Positions 27,147 through 36,245 of a stretch of DNA of 64,000 bases are shown in pieces. A model generated the notes under the pieces. It was not told the DNA's origin and made no database searches. It was given only the letters and a program-made list of their open reading frames with translations. Both the position numbers and the translations under genes were made by a program. The DNA lies in the NCBI GenBank assembly GCA_965200795.1, contig CBDAVB010000018.1, forward strand, positions 268,845 to 332,844, given 5' to 3'. Each line of letters starts with the position of its first letter. The first letter of the stretch is position 1. This DNA comes from Parashewanella sp965200795 (GTDB lineage Bacteria; Pseudomonadota; Gammaproteobacteria; Enterobacterales; Shewanellaceae).

Positions 27147-28655
27147 TTACTCCCCTTGTTCCACACCGGAACGGTTCAATAAAAACTGAGCCAGAATCGG
27201 CACGGGACGACCCGTCGAGCCTTTATTCTTACCGCTGTTCCAGGCTGTGCCCGCCACGTCAAGGTGCGCCCAGTTATACTTCTTGGTAAAGCGCGACAAG
27301 AAACAAGCCGCCGTGATAGAACCCGCGGGACGGCCGCCTAAGTTGGTGAAATCCGCGAACGGGCTGTCCAGCATTTCCTGGTAATCATCCCATAACGGCA
27401 TGCGCCACGCGCGGTCACCGCTTTGATCACCCGCGTTTTGCAGCTCGTGAGCTAACGGGTTGTGAGATGAAAATAAACCGGACGCGTGTTTACCCAGCGC
27501 AATGACACAAGCGCCGGTCAGGGTGGCGGTATCAATCACTAATTCAGGATCGAAACGCTCAACATAAGTTAACGCGTCACAAAGTACTAACCGTCCTTCG
27601 GCGTCGGTATTTAATACTTCTACGGTCTGACCTGACATGGTGGTGAGAATGTCACCCGGGCGATAAGAGTTACCGCCCGGCATGTTTTCACAGCCGGCAA
27701 GCACGCCGATCACGTTAATCGGCAGATTCATCTCACACAGGGCTTTCACGGCACCGAGAACGCCGGCGGCGCCGCCCATGTCATATTTCATTTCATCCAT
27801 GGCTTCGCCGGGCTTTAATGAAATACCGCCGGAGTCAAAGGTCAGACCTTTACCCACAAGTACGACCGGCTGGTCATCACTGTTTTGCGCGCCCTTGTAC
27901 TTCATGATCGTCATGATAGACTCATTGGCGCTGCCGCGGCCTACGGCAAGATATGAATTCATACCCAGCTCGGCCATTTGCTCCTCACCGACGGTCGACA
28001 CGTCAAGCCTGTCATATTGCTCCGCCATCTGACGCGCCTGCGACGCGAGGTAAGCCGGATTACAAATGTTCGGCGGCATGTTAGCCACGTCACGACATAA
28101 GCGCTTACCTTCGGAAACCGCGTTACCGTGCTCAATCGCACGTTCACCGTAAGGTAATTCCCGACGCGTCGGTACGTTAAACACTAACTTACGTAACGGA
28201 CGACGTGTCTCGCCTTTTTCGGACTTAAGTGCGTGAAAGCCGTAAAGGCTGTCATTGGTCGTTTCAACCGCCTGACGCACTTTCCAGTAAATATCACGGC
28301 TTTTAACGTGAAGTTCTGAAAGAAAACATACCGCTTCCATCGAACCTGTTTCATTTAATGTGTTGATGGTTTTGGCGATAATTTGCTTGTACTGGCGCTC
28401 ATCAAGTTCACGCTCTTTGCCGCAGCCGACCAGCAAAACGCGCTCGCTCAATACATTAGGTACATGGTGCAAAAGTAGCATTTGCCCGGATTTACCCTCT
28501 AAATCGCCTTTGCGTAGAATGTTACTGATGTAACCTTCACTAATTTTATCAAGTTGCTCAGCGATACCAGATAAACGACGCGGTTCATACACGCCAACAA
28601 CGATACAAGCCGAACGCTGCTTCTCTGGACTACCGCTCTTTACGCTAAACTCCAT
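27147..28655 (-). CDS. pepA: Leucyl aminopeptidase (M17)
   Basis: This 502-aa enzyme removes N-terminal residues from peptides; PepA also acts as a DNA-binding cofactor in some gammaproteobacteria. The M17 signature NTDAEGRLVL is intact, as are the metal-binding KGLTFDSGGISLKP region and GGAAGV. I chose the ATG at 28655 because TAGGAG lies five bases upstream; two further in-frame codons precede it. It is divergent from lptF, with a 240-base shared control region containing a 36-base tandem repeat. Confidence 0.97.
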   Translation of the reverse strand: MEFSVKSGSPEKQRSACIVVGVYEPRRLSGIAEQLDKISEGYISNILRKGDLEGKSGQMLLLHHVPNVLSERVLLVGCGKERELDERQYKQIIAKTINTLNETGSMEAVCFLSELHVKSRDIYWKVRQAVETTNDSLYGFHALKSEKGETRRPLRKLVFNVPTRRELPYGERAIEHGNAVSEGKRLCRDVANMPPNICNPAYLASQARQMAEQYDRLDVSTVGEEQMAELGMNSYLAVGRGSANESIMTIMKYKGAQNSDDQPVVLVGKGLTFDSGGISLKPGEAMDEMKYDMGGAAGVLGAVKALCEMNLPINVIGVLAGCENMPGGNSYRPGDILTTMSGQTVEVLNTDAEGRLVLCDALTYVERFDPELVIDTATLTGACVIALGKHASGLFSSHNPLAHELQNAGDQSGDRAWRMPLWDDYQEMLDSPFADFTNLGGRPAGSITAACFLSRFTKKYNWAHLDVAGTAWNSGKNKGSTGRPVPILAQFLLNRSGVEQGE

Positions 28656-28767
28656 GAGCACTCCTAGATTCTTAAAGACAAATATTGTTATTTATATGAT
28701 AATGATACGTCTGTGCCCTGATTTGGGCTAATATTTCAGTTTACTGTGAATTTATCTGTAACTTTGT

Positions 28768-28841
28768 CATCAAAGACATAAAAGCTCTGAAAGCAGACAG
28801 TTTGGCATCAAAGACATAAAAGCTCTGAAAGCAGACAGTTT
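28768..28841. repeat. 36-bp tandem direct repeat in the pepA-lptF control region
   Basis: A 36-base unit (starting CATCAAAGACATAAAAGCTC, ending GCAGACAGTTT) occurs twice, at 28768-28803 and 28806-28841, separated by GG. The copies are identical. They lie 59 bases before the lptF start, where a promoter or regulator site would be expected. Confidence 0.9.
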
Positions 28842-28899
28842 ACATGAAACTTATTCCTATTCCACAAAAAAGACAACAACAATAGAGCCTGATAACCAA

Positions 28900-30012
28900 G
28901 TGATTGTATTTAAATATTTAATTAAAGAAGTTTTTAAGGCTCAGGCTGCGGTGCTCACCGTATTGCTCACCATTTTCGTAAGCCAGAATTTCGTCCGTTT
29001 TCTCGCGGACGCGTCTGACGGCGATTTCTCCGGCTCTCTGGTATTAAACTTTGTCGCGCTCAACTTACCTGAGCTGTTAATGCTCATTATTCCCCTGAGT
29101 TTATTTCTCGCGATTCTGCTCGCCCACGGTCGTATGTACGCTGAAAATGAAATGGTGGTTTTTCACAGTGTCGGCATCAGTGAGTGGTACGTTACCCGTG
29201 TCACGCTGGTGTTAGCCGTCGTTAACATGGTGATCACCGCCGTCATATCCCTGTATGTTTCCCCCTGGGCCGAAGAACAACAAAACGTACTGCGCGAAAA
29301 AGCCAGATCAGAAGCCGGTATTTCCGCCGTCATTGAAGGTCGTTTTCAGAAAAGTCCCAACGGACGCGCGGTATTATTCGTGGAGAGCAAAGATAAAAAA
29401 GGCAATCTGGCGAATGTGTTTGTTGCCCAGCTGCCTGACGCTAAGGATGTCAGCGGTGAAACCAATATCGTTGTCGCCAGACAAGGTAAAGTCATCGAAC
29501 AAAAAGACGGCGAGCAGCAGTTAAAACTCGGCGACGGCACCCGCTATCAGCTCAAGCAGGATTCACTGGATTATCAGGTCATCAATTTCGGCGGCTATCA
29601 GATGCAGATCAAGGATCAGGAAGTCGAGGCCGGCCGCCGCAAGTTAAACTCCATGCCGACGGCCGGGCTGCTTAAAACGCGGGGGCCTGAAGCCGCCGCC
29701 GAATTCCACTGGCGCATCGCGATTCCTATCGCCATTTTTATGATGACACTGATTGCCGTACCTATGGCACGAGTGAATGTCCGCCAGGGTAAGTTCGCGA
29801 AAATGTTCCCGGCGATTCTGTTGTATCTGGGCTACTTCGGCATGTTAGTGGCGGGCAGAAAAGCCTTGAGTGACGGAGTCATTCCCTCATTTTTAGGCAT
29901 GTGGTGGATCCACTTATCAGCCCTGATTATGGGATTGCTGCTGTTAGGTAAAGAAAGGCCTTACGGAGCCAGAATCACCGGAATGATTACCAAAAAGAGG
30001 GCGGAGAAATGA
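28900..30012 (+). CDS. lptF: LPS export permease LptF
   Basis: This 370-aa inner-membrane protein pairs with LptG and the ATPase LptB to pull lipopolysaccharide out of the membrane. It has the YjgP/YjgQ layout: three N-terminal membrane helices, a periplasmic beta domain (about 130-265) and three C-terminal helices with PIAIFMMTLIAVPMARVN. It starts with GTG and overlaps lptG by four bases (ATGA). It is divergent from pepA, as in many gammaproteobacteria. Confidence 0.96.
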   Translation: MIVFKYLIKEVFKAQAAVLTVLLTIFVSQNFVRFLADASDGDFSGSLVLNFVALNLPELLMLIIPLSLFLAILLAHGRMYAENEMVVFHSVGISEWYVTRVTLVLAVVNMVITAVISLYVSPWAEEQQNVLREKARSEAGISAVIEGRFQKSPNGRAVLFVESKDKKGNLANVFVAQLPDAKDVSGETNIVVARQGKVIEQKDGEQQLKLGDGTRYQLKQDSLDYQVINFGGYQMQIKDQEVEAGRRKLNSMPTAGLLKTRGPEAAAEFHWRIAIPIAIFMMTLIAVPMARVNVRQGKFAKMFPAILLYLGYFGMLVAGRKALSDGVIPSFLGMWWIHLSALIMGLLLLGKERPYGARITGMITKKRAEK

Positions 30013-31067
30013 AGATAATTGATCTTTATATCGCCCGGGTATTATTAAGCTCATCGGCGCTGTGTTTGTTGGTTCTGACGGGCTTATCCAGCATCATCAA
30101 ATGGGTCGATCAGCTCAGGCTGGTCGGCCGCGGCACCTACTCGATTGTCGACGCCGGCTTGTACGTTGTATACCTTGTGCCCCGCGATATCGAAATGTTC
30201 TTTCCCATGGCGGTGCTGTTAGGCGGTCTGATCGGTCTGGGTATGCTGGCGTCTAATTCAGAGCTGGTGGTGATGCAGGCTTCAGGCATGTCAAAACTTG
30301 ATATCAGCTTTTCGACCTTAAAGACAGCCGTTCCGTTAATGCTGATGGTGATGGCGCTCAGTGAATGGGGCGCGCCGGTCGCGGAGCAAAAAGCCAACGA
30401 GCACCGGGCGTCACAGATTTCCGGCGGCAGTTTAATTAAATCCCGTCAGGGCGTGTGGGCGAAAGACGGCGATCTGTTCGTCAATATCGGCCAGGTCAAC
30501 GACATCAACCGCATCAGCAATGTCACTCTGTATCATTTTAACGACCGGCAGCAGCTGACGGGCCTGATATTCGCCAAAAACGCGGACTTTATCGACGGCA
30601 GCTGGCGCATGCATGACGTGATTCAGACGGAGATCACGCCGACAAAAGTAACCAAAACGCTGTCCTTTGAATATGACTGGAAATCGACGTTAACGCCGGA
30701 CAAGCTCAGCATTGTCTCTGTCGATCCTAAGTCGCTCTCGATTGAAGGTCTGCTGGATTACTTAGAGTACCTTAAAGTCAACAGACAAGACCCGAGCCGC
30801 TATGAACTGGCGCTGTGGAGCAAGCTCATGCAGCCTGTCTCCGTGGCCGTGATGCTGCTGGTCGCCTTGTCGTTTATTTTCGGTCCGCTGCGAAGTGTCA
30901 CTATGGGCGCGAGAGTGTTATTCGGTGTTATCGCCGGCTTCAGTTTTTATATCAGTAACCAAATTTTCGGCCCGGTAGTGATCGTCTATCAGCTGCCGCC
31001 GTTTATCGGAGCCGCAGCGCCGAGCCTGCTGTTTACCGGTGTCGCAGTTTATCTGATCCGAAAATAA
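30009..31067 (+). CDS. lptG: LPS export permease LptG
   Basis: This 352-aa protein is the partner permease of LptF. It shows the same plan of three helices, periplasmic jellyroll-like domain and three helices; FPMAVLLGGLIGLGMLASNSELV in the second and third helices is typical, including the residues S-N-S-E-L shared by the family. It is translationally coupled to lptF by an ATGA overlap. Nothing is unusual about it. Confidence 0.96.
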   Translation: MKIIDLYIARVLLSSSALCLLVLTGLSSIIKWVDQLRLVGRGTYSIVDAGLYVVYLVPRDIEMFFPMAVLLGGLIGLGMLASNSELVVMQASGMSKLDISFSTLKTAVPLMLMVMALSEWGAPVAEQKANEHRASQISGGSLIKSRQGVWAKDGDLFVNIGQVNDINRISNVTLYHFNDRQQLTGLIFAKNADFIDGSWRMHDVIQTEITPTKVTKTLSFEYDWKSTLTPDKLSIVSVDPKSLSIEGLLDYLEYLKVNRQDPSRYELALWSKLMQPVSVAVMLLVALSFIFGPLRSVTMGARVLFGVIAGFSFYISNQIFGPVVIVYQLPPFIGAAAPSLLFTGVAVYLIRK

Positions 31068-31187
31068 GGCGAAAGTATAAGCGCCCGCGTTCCGGTTCAG
31101 TCAATATCTAACGTTAACAAAAATTCATTATCGTGACACGGGTAATCAGGCTATCATGGCCGCGACATGCTAAATTCGGGAGTCACT

Positions 31188-32492
31188 ATGCAGGCTACAA
31201 GTTTCGTCCATTTCGCTCAGGCTTCAACGCCTGAAACTGAGCAGCCCCCTTTAAAAAAAGACAAAGTGTTAGAATTACTGCTGCCTGATAGTGAAAATTG
31301 GGAACAGTACGCCGTCGAAATGCGTACTCACTCAATTAACTGTTTGACAGCTATGAAAAAAAACGCGGTTTACGATGATCAGATGCGTTTGAAGATAGTC
31401 ATTTCAGAATGGTTCTCGCGACAAATACGCACAATGCCTGAATTAAAACGCATTATAGAAGATTATTACTTACACAATAAAACGATAGTTCAACGGTTTA
31501 ATCATAACCTGAAAAACAATCAAGATTATTATTTCTGCTCAAATGAGGAAGCTTCACGTCATGTAAGACAATCAAACACGGCTTCAGCGGTTCAAAAAGA
31601 TGTATCCGGCAATGACAGAGGCGCTTGTTCACAAGCTGAAGCGGCACAACGTCAGGAAGACTCAGAAATAACCCGAAAAACCGGCGGGTTATCAATTCAC
31701 AATCCGACACCGACCGCATCATTGAGTGTTCCCTCACCCGGAACGGTGAAGCCTGTCGAACCCAAAAAGAAAATTCAACTTGTGCCGGAAATTGGTATGC
31801 AGCAAGTAAAAATGGCGCAAATTGTCCGCATAAAAGCATCAAGCGGACTTCCCCGGCATTGGCTCGATTACTTTTGCTCAAAAGAGGAAGCTTCACATCA
31901 TGTAAGACAATCTGACACGGCTTCAGCGGTTCAAAAAGATGTATCCGGCAATGACAGAGGCGCTTGTTCACAAGCTGAAGCGGCACAACGTCAGGAAGAC
32001 TCAGAAATAACCCGAAAAACCGGCGGGTTATCAATTCACAATCCGACACCGACCGCATCATTGAGTGTTCCCTCCCCCGGAACGGTGAAGCCTGTCGAAC
32101 CCAAAAAGAAAATTCAACTTGCGCCGGAAATTGGTATGCAGCAAGTAAAAATGGCGCAAATTGTCCGCATAAAAGCATCAAGCGGACTTCCCCGGTACTG
32201 GCTCGAATTCGCCCATACTTTTAATCGTATCAGAAAACAACTTGGTTATGACTGGCAAACAGATGAGCTGCCGGAATCTAAGTTAGAAATCATTAAGCGA
32301 AATAACCCCGGCGATGATATGCGATGTTTCCGCGAAGTGATCTTATTTATTGACGAAAGAAGATATGATCATTTTACAAAAGACAAATTTTCGCGGATAG
32401 TCAATGAATTGTGCGAGGAATATGAAATTGATGTAAAACACGTCACTGAAAAATTAAATTTCTCTATTCCCGGTTCCGTCGGGCGATGGTAA
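31188..32492 (+). CDS. Unknown protein with a recent internal duplication; possible death-fold ends
   Basis: This 434-aa protein contains two nearly identical 113-residue units in tandem (31531-31869 and 31870-32208), each with SNDRG-type low-complexity sequence, SIHNPTPTASLSVPSPG and QVKMAQIVRIKASSGLPR. The N-terminal ~105 residues and the C-terminal ~95 are helical. The N-terminal part (NWEQYA, then ISEWF, then LKRIIEDYYL) has the spacing of tryptophans and helices seen in death-fold domains, but this is weak. I chose ATG 31188 because CGGGAG lies just upstream. It stands alone, with MITE-like copy D directly after it. Function unknown; a host-interaction role is guesswork from the neighbourhood. 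Confidence 0.7.
   Translation: MQATSFVHFAQASTPETEQPPLKKDKVLELLLPDSENWEQYAVEMRTHSINCLTAMKKNAVYDDQMRLKIVISEWFSRQIRTMPELKRIIEDYYLHNKTIVQRFNHNLKNNQDYYFCSNEEASRHVRQSNTASAVQKDVSGNDRGACSQAEAAQRQEDSEITRKTGGLSIHNPTPTASLSVPSPGTVKPVEPKKKIQLVPEIGMQQVKMAQIVRIKASSGLPRHWLDYFCSKEEASHHVRQSDTASAVQKDVSGNDRGACSQAEAAQRQEDSEITRKTGGLSIHNPTPTASLSVPSPGTVKPVEPKKKIQLAPEIGMQQVKMAQIVRIKASSGLPRYWLEFAHTFNRIRKQLGYDWQTDELPESKLEIIKRNNPGDDMRCFREVILFIDERRYDHFTKDKFSRIVNELCEEYEIDVKHVTEKLNFSIPGSVGRW
31531..32208 (+). repeat. 339-bp tandem duplication inside the gene at 31188-32492
   Basis: Two units of 339 bases (113 codons, so in frame) differ at only about 15 positions, most of them near the unit edges. The junction falls at codons for PRHWLD/PRYWLE. 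The low divergence implies a recent event. Confidence 0.9.
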
Positions 32493-32504
32493 TGCATGTG
32501 ACTT

Positions 32505-32641
32505 AGTACCTGACCGTAAGATTTACGGTATTTTCGGCGTTCAGGTTAAGCGCTCCGCAAGACGAACTCTTGCGCTAATACCGGCATTCAGGCGAGAGTA
32601 ACGCCGATCGGCGCTTTAGACGGGCGTCAGAAAAGTGAACC
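32505..32641 (+). repeat. MITE-like element, copy D (right end lost)
   Basis: It starts GTACCTGACCGTAAG and continues TTCGGCGTTCAGGTTAAGC, GCAAGACGAACTCTTGCG, CGAGAGTAACGCCG and ACGGGCGTCAGAAAAGTGAA. The right inverted end is missing. It lies 12 bases past the stop of the duplicated gene. From 32642 to 32835 I see no gene. Confidence 0.7.
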
Positions 32642-32835
32642 TCAGATCCTAATAATAACTGACAGTCGGCTGCACATAGCTTATAAGAGCGTGTTTATAT
32701 TTGCGAATAAGATTCCGCGCTCACAACAAACTCAGAAACCCGGCGAAAGTCACACATCACTCAGTCGAAAAACATTACTATGCGTCATCAGGTACGACAG
32801 GCAGCGCCTGAAATTTAAAAAACGGGTGACGTAAT

Positions 32836-34092
32836 ATGAAATTAAGAGCAAGCTTAATCGCCGCCGCTTTAGGTGCTATGCTGATCGCCGGGTGTAATTC
32901 AGATGATAATGACCAGGTGACAGGACAGACCGTAAGATTCGCGGCATACAATGCCTCTTTCGACAGATCAGACCCGCAGACATTGCCCGCGGAGATGGCC
33001 GCCGGTGACAATCAGCAGATTAAAAACGTTGCCGAGATCATTCAGCGAGCCCGGCCTGACGTGGTGTTATTAAATGAATTTGATCATGACGGTAGCGGTA
33101 AAAATGACCGGGTGGTTAAAGACTTCATCGCTAACTACTTAAACAAGCCCCAGCATGACGCAAAAGCCGTGGACTACCCTTATTACTATATCGTGCCGAC
33201 CAACACCGGACTCGCTGAATTTGACTTGAATGACGACGGTAAAATAACGCTTCCGGATGACGCTTACGGTTTTGGTTTATACCACGGCCAATATGGTTTT
33301 ATCGTGCTGTCTAAGTACGAGCTTGATACCGGTAACATCAGAAGCTTCCGGACATTCCTGTGGAAAGATATGCCGGACGCAGTTTTACCCGACAAATTTG
33401 AACGAGAACCGGATACCGGAAAAAATGTTGATACGGGTGAGCCGTATTACTCCGAAAATACGCTGAGGCACTTGCGTCTTTCTTCTAAAAACCACATCGA
33501 TATACCGGTTAAAATCCGCGGGGATAAAACGGTACATTTACTGGCGATGCATCCGACGCCGCCGATATTTGACGGTGATGAGGACAGAAACGGCCGCCGT
33601 AACTTCGATGAAATCCGTTTATTCTCGGACTACATCAGCGATGATTACACTAAAAACGCTTACTTAGTCGACGATCAGGGTAACAAAGGCGGTATCGGTG
33701 ACGACGCCTCATTCGTGATTGCCGGTGACTTAAACGCCGATCCCGTGGACGGTGACTCATACAACCATGCCGTCACGCAGTTACTTGCGCATCCCCGAGT
33801 GGCCCGGGAAGTCGCCGTCGGTAACATGGTTCCCGCGTCAACCGGCGGTAAAAACTACAGCAACGATGATTCCGCTGACCGTAAAGGCCTCGCTGAATAC
33901 TGGACACATATCAAACCGCTTCGTTTAGATTATGTTTTACCGTCGTCGGATCTCAACGTCATTGATACGGGCGTTTACTGGCAGGCTGAAGGCGAGGATT
34001 ACCGTTACCTCTTTGAAAACGATAAAGGTGAGCAAGGTAAAACCGTATCTTCGGATCACCGTTTAGTCTGGGTTGATATTAAATCAGACTGA
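32836..34092 (+). CDS. Lipoprotein of the endonuclease/exonuclease/phosphatase family
   Basis: This 418-aa protein has a lipoprotein signal ending in the lipobox LIAGC (cysteine at about residue 20), so it should be anchored in a membrane facing the periplasm or outside. The rest looks like the EEP fold shared by DNase I and sphingomyelinases: RFAAYNASF at the start, PDVVLLNEFDH with the metal-binding Glu, AGDLNADP (the D-x-N motif) and a closing SDHRLVWVDI with the catalytic histidine. A similar plan occurs in secreted nucleases and phosphodiesterases. The substrate is open. It is followed by a terminator. Confidence 0.88.
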   Translation: MKLRASLIAAALGAMLIAGCNSDDNDQVTGQTVRFAAYNASFDRSDPQTLPAEMAAGDNQQIKNVAEIIQRARPDVVLLNEFDHDGSGKNDRVVKDFIANYLNKPQHDAKAVDYPYYYIVPTNTGLAEFDLNDDGKITLPDDAYGFGLYHGQYGFIVLSKYELDTGNIRSFRTFLWKDMPDAVLPDKFEREPDTGKNVDTGEPYYSENTLRHLRLSSKNHIDIPVKIRGDKTVHLLAMHPTPPIFDGDEDRNGRRNFDEIRLFSDYISDDYTKNAYLVDDQGNKGGIGDDASFVIAGDLNADPVDGDSYNHAVTQLLAHPRVAREVAVGNMVPASTGGKNYSNDDSADRKGLAEYWTHIKPLRLDYVLPSSDLNVIDTGVYWQAEGEDYRYLFENDKGEQGKTVSSDHRLVWVDIKSD

Positions 34093-34120
34093 ATCATCCG
34101 GGGGTGATTTCTGTTTCGCG

Positions 34121-34146
34121 GAGGCGGTCGCCGCCCCTTTTTTATT
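34121..34146 (+). terminator. Rho-independent terminator after the EEP lipoprotein gene
   Basis: The hairpin GGCGGTCGCCGCC is followed by CCTTTTTTATT. It lies about 30 bases past the stop codon. Confidence 0.8.
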
Positions 34147-34209
34147 CATTGTTTTTCGTAAAAAAATAAAATAATCTGGCTTAATACATAACAACATAAG
34201 GATATGTTA

Positions 34210-35733
34210 ATGGGAATCGCCCGCGTTTATACCCGAGCCAGCTGCGGCGTGGAAGCGCCGTTAGTTACAGTAGAAGTGCATTTAAGCAACGGTCTGCCCG
34301 CTTTTAATCTTGTCGGTTTACCTGAAACCTCGGTCAAAGAAGCCAAAGAGCGGGTACGAAGCGCCATCATCAACGCGGGTTTTGAATTTCCGATGACGCG
34401 TATCACGGTTAACCTCGCGCCCGCCGATTTACCGAAACAAGGCGGTCGATACGACTTACCCATTGCCGTCGGTATCTTAGCCGCCGCTGATCAGATTCCC
34501 CGGCTGGCGTTAAAAGATCATGAATTTGCCGGTGAGCTCAGTTTAGCGGGTCACGTTCAGCCGTGCGGCGGCTTGCTGCCCGTGATCGTCGCCAGCAAAA
34601 AAGCCGGCAGAAAACTTGTCATGCCGCTCGCTAACCGCCATGAAGCCGAGCTCGTGGATTATCAGCAGGTTTATTTTGCCAGTCAGCTGGCTCATATCTG
34701 CGCCTACTTACACGGACAGGAAAAACTGCCGGGCATCGAACCTGACGCGCAATGGATTACTGAAAGCGAACCCGCGGACAACAAGGCCTGTTTAAGCGAT
34801 GTTATCGGTCAGTACCAGGCTAAACAGGCGTTAGAAATCACCGCCGCCGGCAATCATAACCTGCTCATGCTCGGGCCGCCGGGGACGGGCAAAACCATGC
34901 TCGCGAGCCGAATCATGTCTCTGCTGCCCGCGCTTTCTTACGATGAAGCGTTAGAAGTGGCGGCGATTCACTCTGTCGCCGGCTTAACCATCAGGCCGCA
35001 GTCGTTTTTTAAGCGTCCGTTTCGTTCGCCGCATCATACCAGCTCTTCGGTTTCATTGGTCGGCGGCGGCAGCATTCCCAAGCCCGGTGAAATATCACTT
35101 TCCCACAAGGGCGTCTTGTTCCTGGACGAAGTGGCGGAATTTCCCCGTAACGTACTGGATTGTCTGCGCGAACCGATGGAAACGGGCGAGGTGATTATCT
35201 CACGTGCCGCCGCCAAGCTCAGGTTTTTAAGCCGGTTTCAGCTCATTGCCGCATTGAATCCCAGCCCTTGCGGTGACGCCGAGCAAAGCCGGGCCACACC
35301 TAATGAAATCAGACGCTACCTAGGGAGGCTGTCAGGTCCGTTTATCGATCGCTTTGACCTGACCATTGATGTGCCCAGACTGCCGCAGGGGGCGCTGACA
35401 CAACAACCGGCGAATAATGAGACCAGTAAGACGATTGCTCAGCGGGTGGCGCAAGCGCGCCGGTTACAGCTGCAACGCGCCGGTGTTCTGAACGCGCAGT
35501 TAAGCGGAAAACAACTCAGGCAGACTGGCGGATTTAAACAAGAGGATCTCGAATTTTTAGAGAAAAGCGTTAACCAGCTCGGGTTATCAGTACGCAGTTA
35601 CCATAGGTTACAGCGAGTGGCGAGAACCATTGCCGATCTGCAAGGGGAAAAATCAGTCAGTCGCGGCCATATCGCGCAGGCTTTAGGGTACAGAGCGATG
35701 GACAGGTTACTCAATCGCCTGAATCAAAGTTGA
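34210..35733 (+). CDS. comM: ComM/YifB, AAA+ helicase of the Mg-chelatase type
   Basis: This 507-aa protein belongs to the YifB/ComM group, hexameric AAA+ branch-migration helicases that help integrate incoming DNA during transformation. The N-terminal domain reads ARVYTRASCGVEAPLVTVE and LVGLPETSVKEAKERVRSA; the ATPase has Walker A GPPGTGKTML, then FRSPHHTSSSVSLVGGG and Walker B VLFLDEVAEF. The ATG at 34210 is better placed than the one at 34204 relative to AAGGA at 34198-34202. It stands alone. Confidence 0.95.
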   Translation: MGIARVYTRASCGVEAPLVTVEVHLSNGLPAFNLVGLPETSVKEAKERVRSAIINAGFEFPMTRITVNLAPADLPKQGGRYDLPIAVGILAAADQIPRLALKDHEFAGELSLAGHVQPCGGLLPVIVASKKAGRKLVMPLANRHEAELVDYQQVYFASQLAHICAYLHGQEKLPGIEPDAQWITESEPADNKACLSDVIGQYQAKQALEITAAGNHNLLMLGPPGTGKTMLASRIMSLLPALSYDEALEVAAIHSVAGLTIRPQSFFKRPFRSPHHTSSSVSLVGGGSIPKPGEISLSHKGVLFLDEVAEFPRNVLDCLREPMETGEVIISRAAAKLRFLSRFQLIAALNPSPCGDAEQSRATPNEIRRYLGRLSGPFIDRFDLTIDVPRLPQGALTQQPANNETSKTIAQRVAQARRLQLQRAGVLNAQLSGKQLRQTGGFKQEDLEFLEKSVNQLGLSVRSYHRLQRVARTIADLQGEKSVSRGHIAQALGYRAMDRLLNRLNQS

Positions 35734-36245
35734 GAACAATTTGTGCCTGCGATCGCGGGCGTCACCCCGACAGGTAAATACTCAAAAATGAATGTTTAGA
35801 CACTGTCCCCTGAACCGGAAAGTTCAGGCGGATACGTTTTCAGGCGGAGAAAATAAACAAATTACCATTCAGATGGTCAGTTTCACGCCGCGTCACAACC
35901 GCTAAAAACCGATAGTCAGCTGCTTACCCCGCTGCGTGACGCATTTCCGGCCGGCGAAAAACATCGATTTCATCATGCTGAGAACCCCGGGTATTTTAAG
36001 GCGCTTACCGATCCGAATCGCCCGCGAAGTAGCGGTCGATTGCTTACAGCGCTTCAGCCTCGTCTTATCCGTGAATACCGGGGCACAGCAGCGGAGCAAA
36101 GCAGAACCGGGTTCCGGCTTAAAAAAGTCAGCCGGCAGATTCAAAGCAATGATAAACTGCCCGGCAGCATTAAGCCGCGACTGATAACGCATATAATCAA
36201 TATAACCGAAGGCATTCATAATCATCAGGAATAATAAAAATTTAC
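35734..36245. other. Gene-free stretch before the cytosine methyltransferase
   Basis: I see no reliable gene in these 512 bases. Open frames on both strands (the longest at 35902-36273 minus) have no recognisable sequence and overlap the methyltransferase start. At about 35908-35926 the bases CGATAGTCAGCTGCTTA resemble an end of the MITE-like family, perhaps a remnant. Confidence 0.5.

Noticed and set aside
28768..28841. Possible CRISPR repeats
   Set aside because: Only two units with a 2-base gap, no spacers and no cas genes nearby.
31498..32181. Long open frame on the minus strand inside the duplicated gene
   Set aside because: It mirrors the duplicated plus-strand units, has no ribosome-binding site, and its low-complexity sequence fits a shadow.
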